DNA from: an uncultured archaeon
Lineage (GTDB): Archaea > Thermoproteota > Nitrososphaeria > Nitrososphaerales > Nitrosopumilaceae
Assembly: GCA_950073955.1 (NCBI GenBank)
Contig: CATMRH010000074.1
Span: 1-5,423 of the forward strand
DNA length: 5,423 nt
Direction: 5' to 3'
Below are positions 4,596 through 5,423 of this stretch, piece after piece (the first letter of the stretch is position 1; each line of letters opens with the position of its first letter). The notes below the pieces were generated by a model. The model searched no databases. It had not been told where the DNA came from and was given only the letters and a program-made list of their open reading frames with translations. The position numbers and the translations under genes were made by a program.

Positions 4596-5423
4596 ATAAT
4601 CTATGATATTCTTTTTCTGTTAACTCTAAAAATTTTGCAGAGTCATTTCCTGTTTTGAGCATAGATGAAATAATACTACCACCTGCACCCACACCTTCTT
4701 TTGCAAATCCTTCTGAAAATGCTCTTAGACCAGAATATTGTGAATTTTTCAAACCTGGATTTACAGAAATTGCAGGAATATCTGAAATTTTTGTGACTAG
4801 GTTTTTGAAATTTGCGCTTTTATCGTCTGTGATGTAAGAGGTTGTTCCAATTGCAGTGTTTTCTTCATTAAATCCAATTTTTGATGCAAATGCCAATACT
4901 GCAGTCATCTGGGTTCCACCAGCCAACATTACTTTAGAAACATCAGAAGCAGAACTCAACATTCCTGCAACAAAAGGAATCATTGGATCTCCAACTTTTG
5001 CAACAATACTGTAAGGATGATCAGAGTTAATTCTTTCAAGTGCAGAATTAACAACTTGATTTTTTAATTCAATAGGATTGTTTGGAATGCTAGAACTTAC
5101 TTTAGCATCAAAACCAAATGCTCTTAATACAGCTAATGCTGTGGTTGTTCCACCAGGAATGCTTTCACCAATTATCAGACAATCAGTTAGAGATGCCATA
5201 CTTCTTCCTACAATTCGACCATAATCAACTGCATGAGATACTTGAGAATCTGTCATAGCGTCTTGAGTTGAAATATTTTTTCCAAAAGACAAGCCTGTTT
5301 CAATGAAGGGTAATTGAGGAGAAATTTTACTACCAGCGTTAATTGTTAAATGAGGAATACTTGCGGATTCCAAGGCAGTTTTAGTTAATAATCCAGGGGT
5401 TGGTTTTCCATCAGGAGTCATTG
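4582..5423 (-). CDS. cobT: Nicotinate-nucleotide--dimethylbenzimidazole phosphoribosyltransferase, CobT-like (5' end outside window)
   Basis: CobT moves the ribose phosphate of nicotinate mononucleotide onto the lower-ligand base (such as dimethylbenzimidazole), giving the alpha-ribotide used to close the cobamide nucleotide loop. The 279 visible residues show CLIIGESIPGGTTTALAVLRAFG (81-103), a hallmark of the archaeal CobT-type family (formerly UPF0284), then VGDPMIPFVAGML (143-155), LAGGTQMTAVLAFA (166-179), and FAKEGVGAGGSI (239-250). Glu242 in that last motif is the likely counterpart of the catalytic Glu in the bacterial E-G-x-GA motif. Archaeal members run about 340-360 residues, so some 60-80 N-terminal residues lie beyond the right edge; the ATG at 5421 is probably internal. 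The 3' end overlaps the last 14 bp of glmS tail-to-tail. The exact base accepted cannot be told from sequence. Confidence 0.88.
   Translation of the reverse strand, partial: MTPDGKPTPGLLTKTALESASIPHLTINAGSKISPQLPFIETGLSFGKNISTQDAMTDSQVSHAVDYGRIVGRSMASLTDCLIIGESIPGGTTTALAVLRAFGFDAKVSSSIPNNPIELKNQVVNSALERINSDHPYSIVAKVGDPMIPFVAGMLSSASDVSKVMLAGGTQMTAVLAFASKIGFNEENTAIGTTSYITDDKSANFKNLVTKISDIPAISVNPGLKNSQYSGLRAFSEGFAKEGVGAGGSIISSMLKTGNDSAKFLELTEKEYHRLFTSL
4609..4620 (+). terminator. T-rich terminator after glmS
   Basis: TTCTTTTTCTGT begins 13 nt past the glmS TAA (4593-4595) and includes five consecutive T, fitting an archaeal oligo-T stop signal. It lies inside the coding end of the opposing cobT-like gene. 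Confidence 0.35.

Noticed and set aside
4655..4837. 60-codon plus-strand open frame
   Set aside because: It lies wholly inside the cobT-like gene on the opposite strand, and its Pro-rich translation mirrors the Gly-rich codons of that gene.

Overview
The window is AT-rich, gene-dense archaeal DNA. It most likely comes from a marine ammonia-oxidising member of the Thaumarchaeota (Nitrososphaerota), Nitrosopumilus-like. The evidence is an archaeal-type uS13-uS4 pair, an archaeal CobT-family cobamide enzyme, a probable multicopper-oxidase N-terminus of the kind common in ammonia-oxidising archaea, frequent TTG/GTG starts, and TATA-like boxes about 26-30 nt upstream of start codons, as expected for leaderless archaeal transcripts. 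The taxonomic call rests on protein and promoter style read by eye, not on a database search.

Layout. Positions 1-295 (minus) hold the first 98 codons of a membrane-anchored or exported protein, probably a multicopper oxidase. A 136-bp divergent promoter region (296-431) carries two TATA boxes and an imperfect direct repeat. Next is a two-TM protein with a GOLD-like extracytoplasmic domain (432-932, plus). It overlaps tail-to-tail by 9 bp with a small winged-helix regulator (924-1235, minus). The regulator is divergent from a 50-residue cysteine-rich protein (1324-1476, plus), with 88 bp between their starts. A promoter and leader (1477-1593) precede rps13 (uS13, TTG start, repeat-bearing Ala-rich tail) and rps4 (uS4), which form a tight operon. 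glmS (2835-4595, plus) follows after 53 bp. It converges, with a 14-bp overlap, on a CobT-family gene (4582 to the right edge, minus) that lacks its N-terminus because the window ends.

Functions. The central block is housekeeping: two small-subunit ribosomal proteins, then GlmS, the entry enzyme to UDP-GlcNAc and hence surface glycosylation. The CobT-like enzyme belongs to the late (nucleotide-loop) stage of cobamide synthesis. The left block is less defined: envelope proteins, a small regulator and a probable zinc-binding miniprotein. I see no tRNA, rRNA, CRISPR array, insertion sequence or phage gene, and no clear new multi-gene system. The most notable items are the unlisted Cys-rich miniprotein facing a regulator, the GOLD-like membrane protein, the possible leaderless upstream ORF overlapping the rps13 start, the 15-bp tandem repeat in rps13, and the absence of rps11 after rps4.
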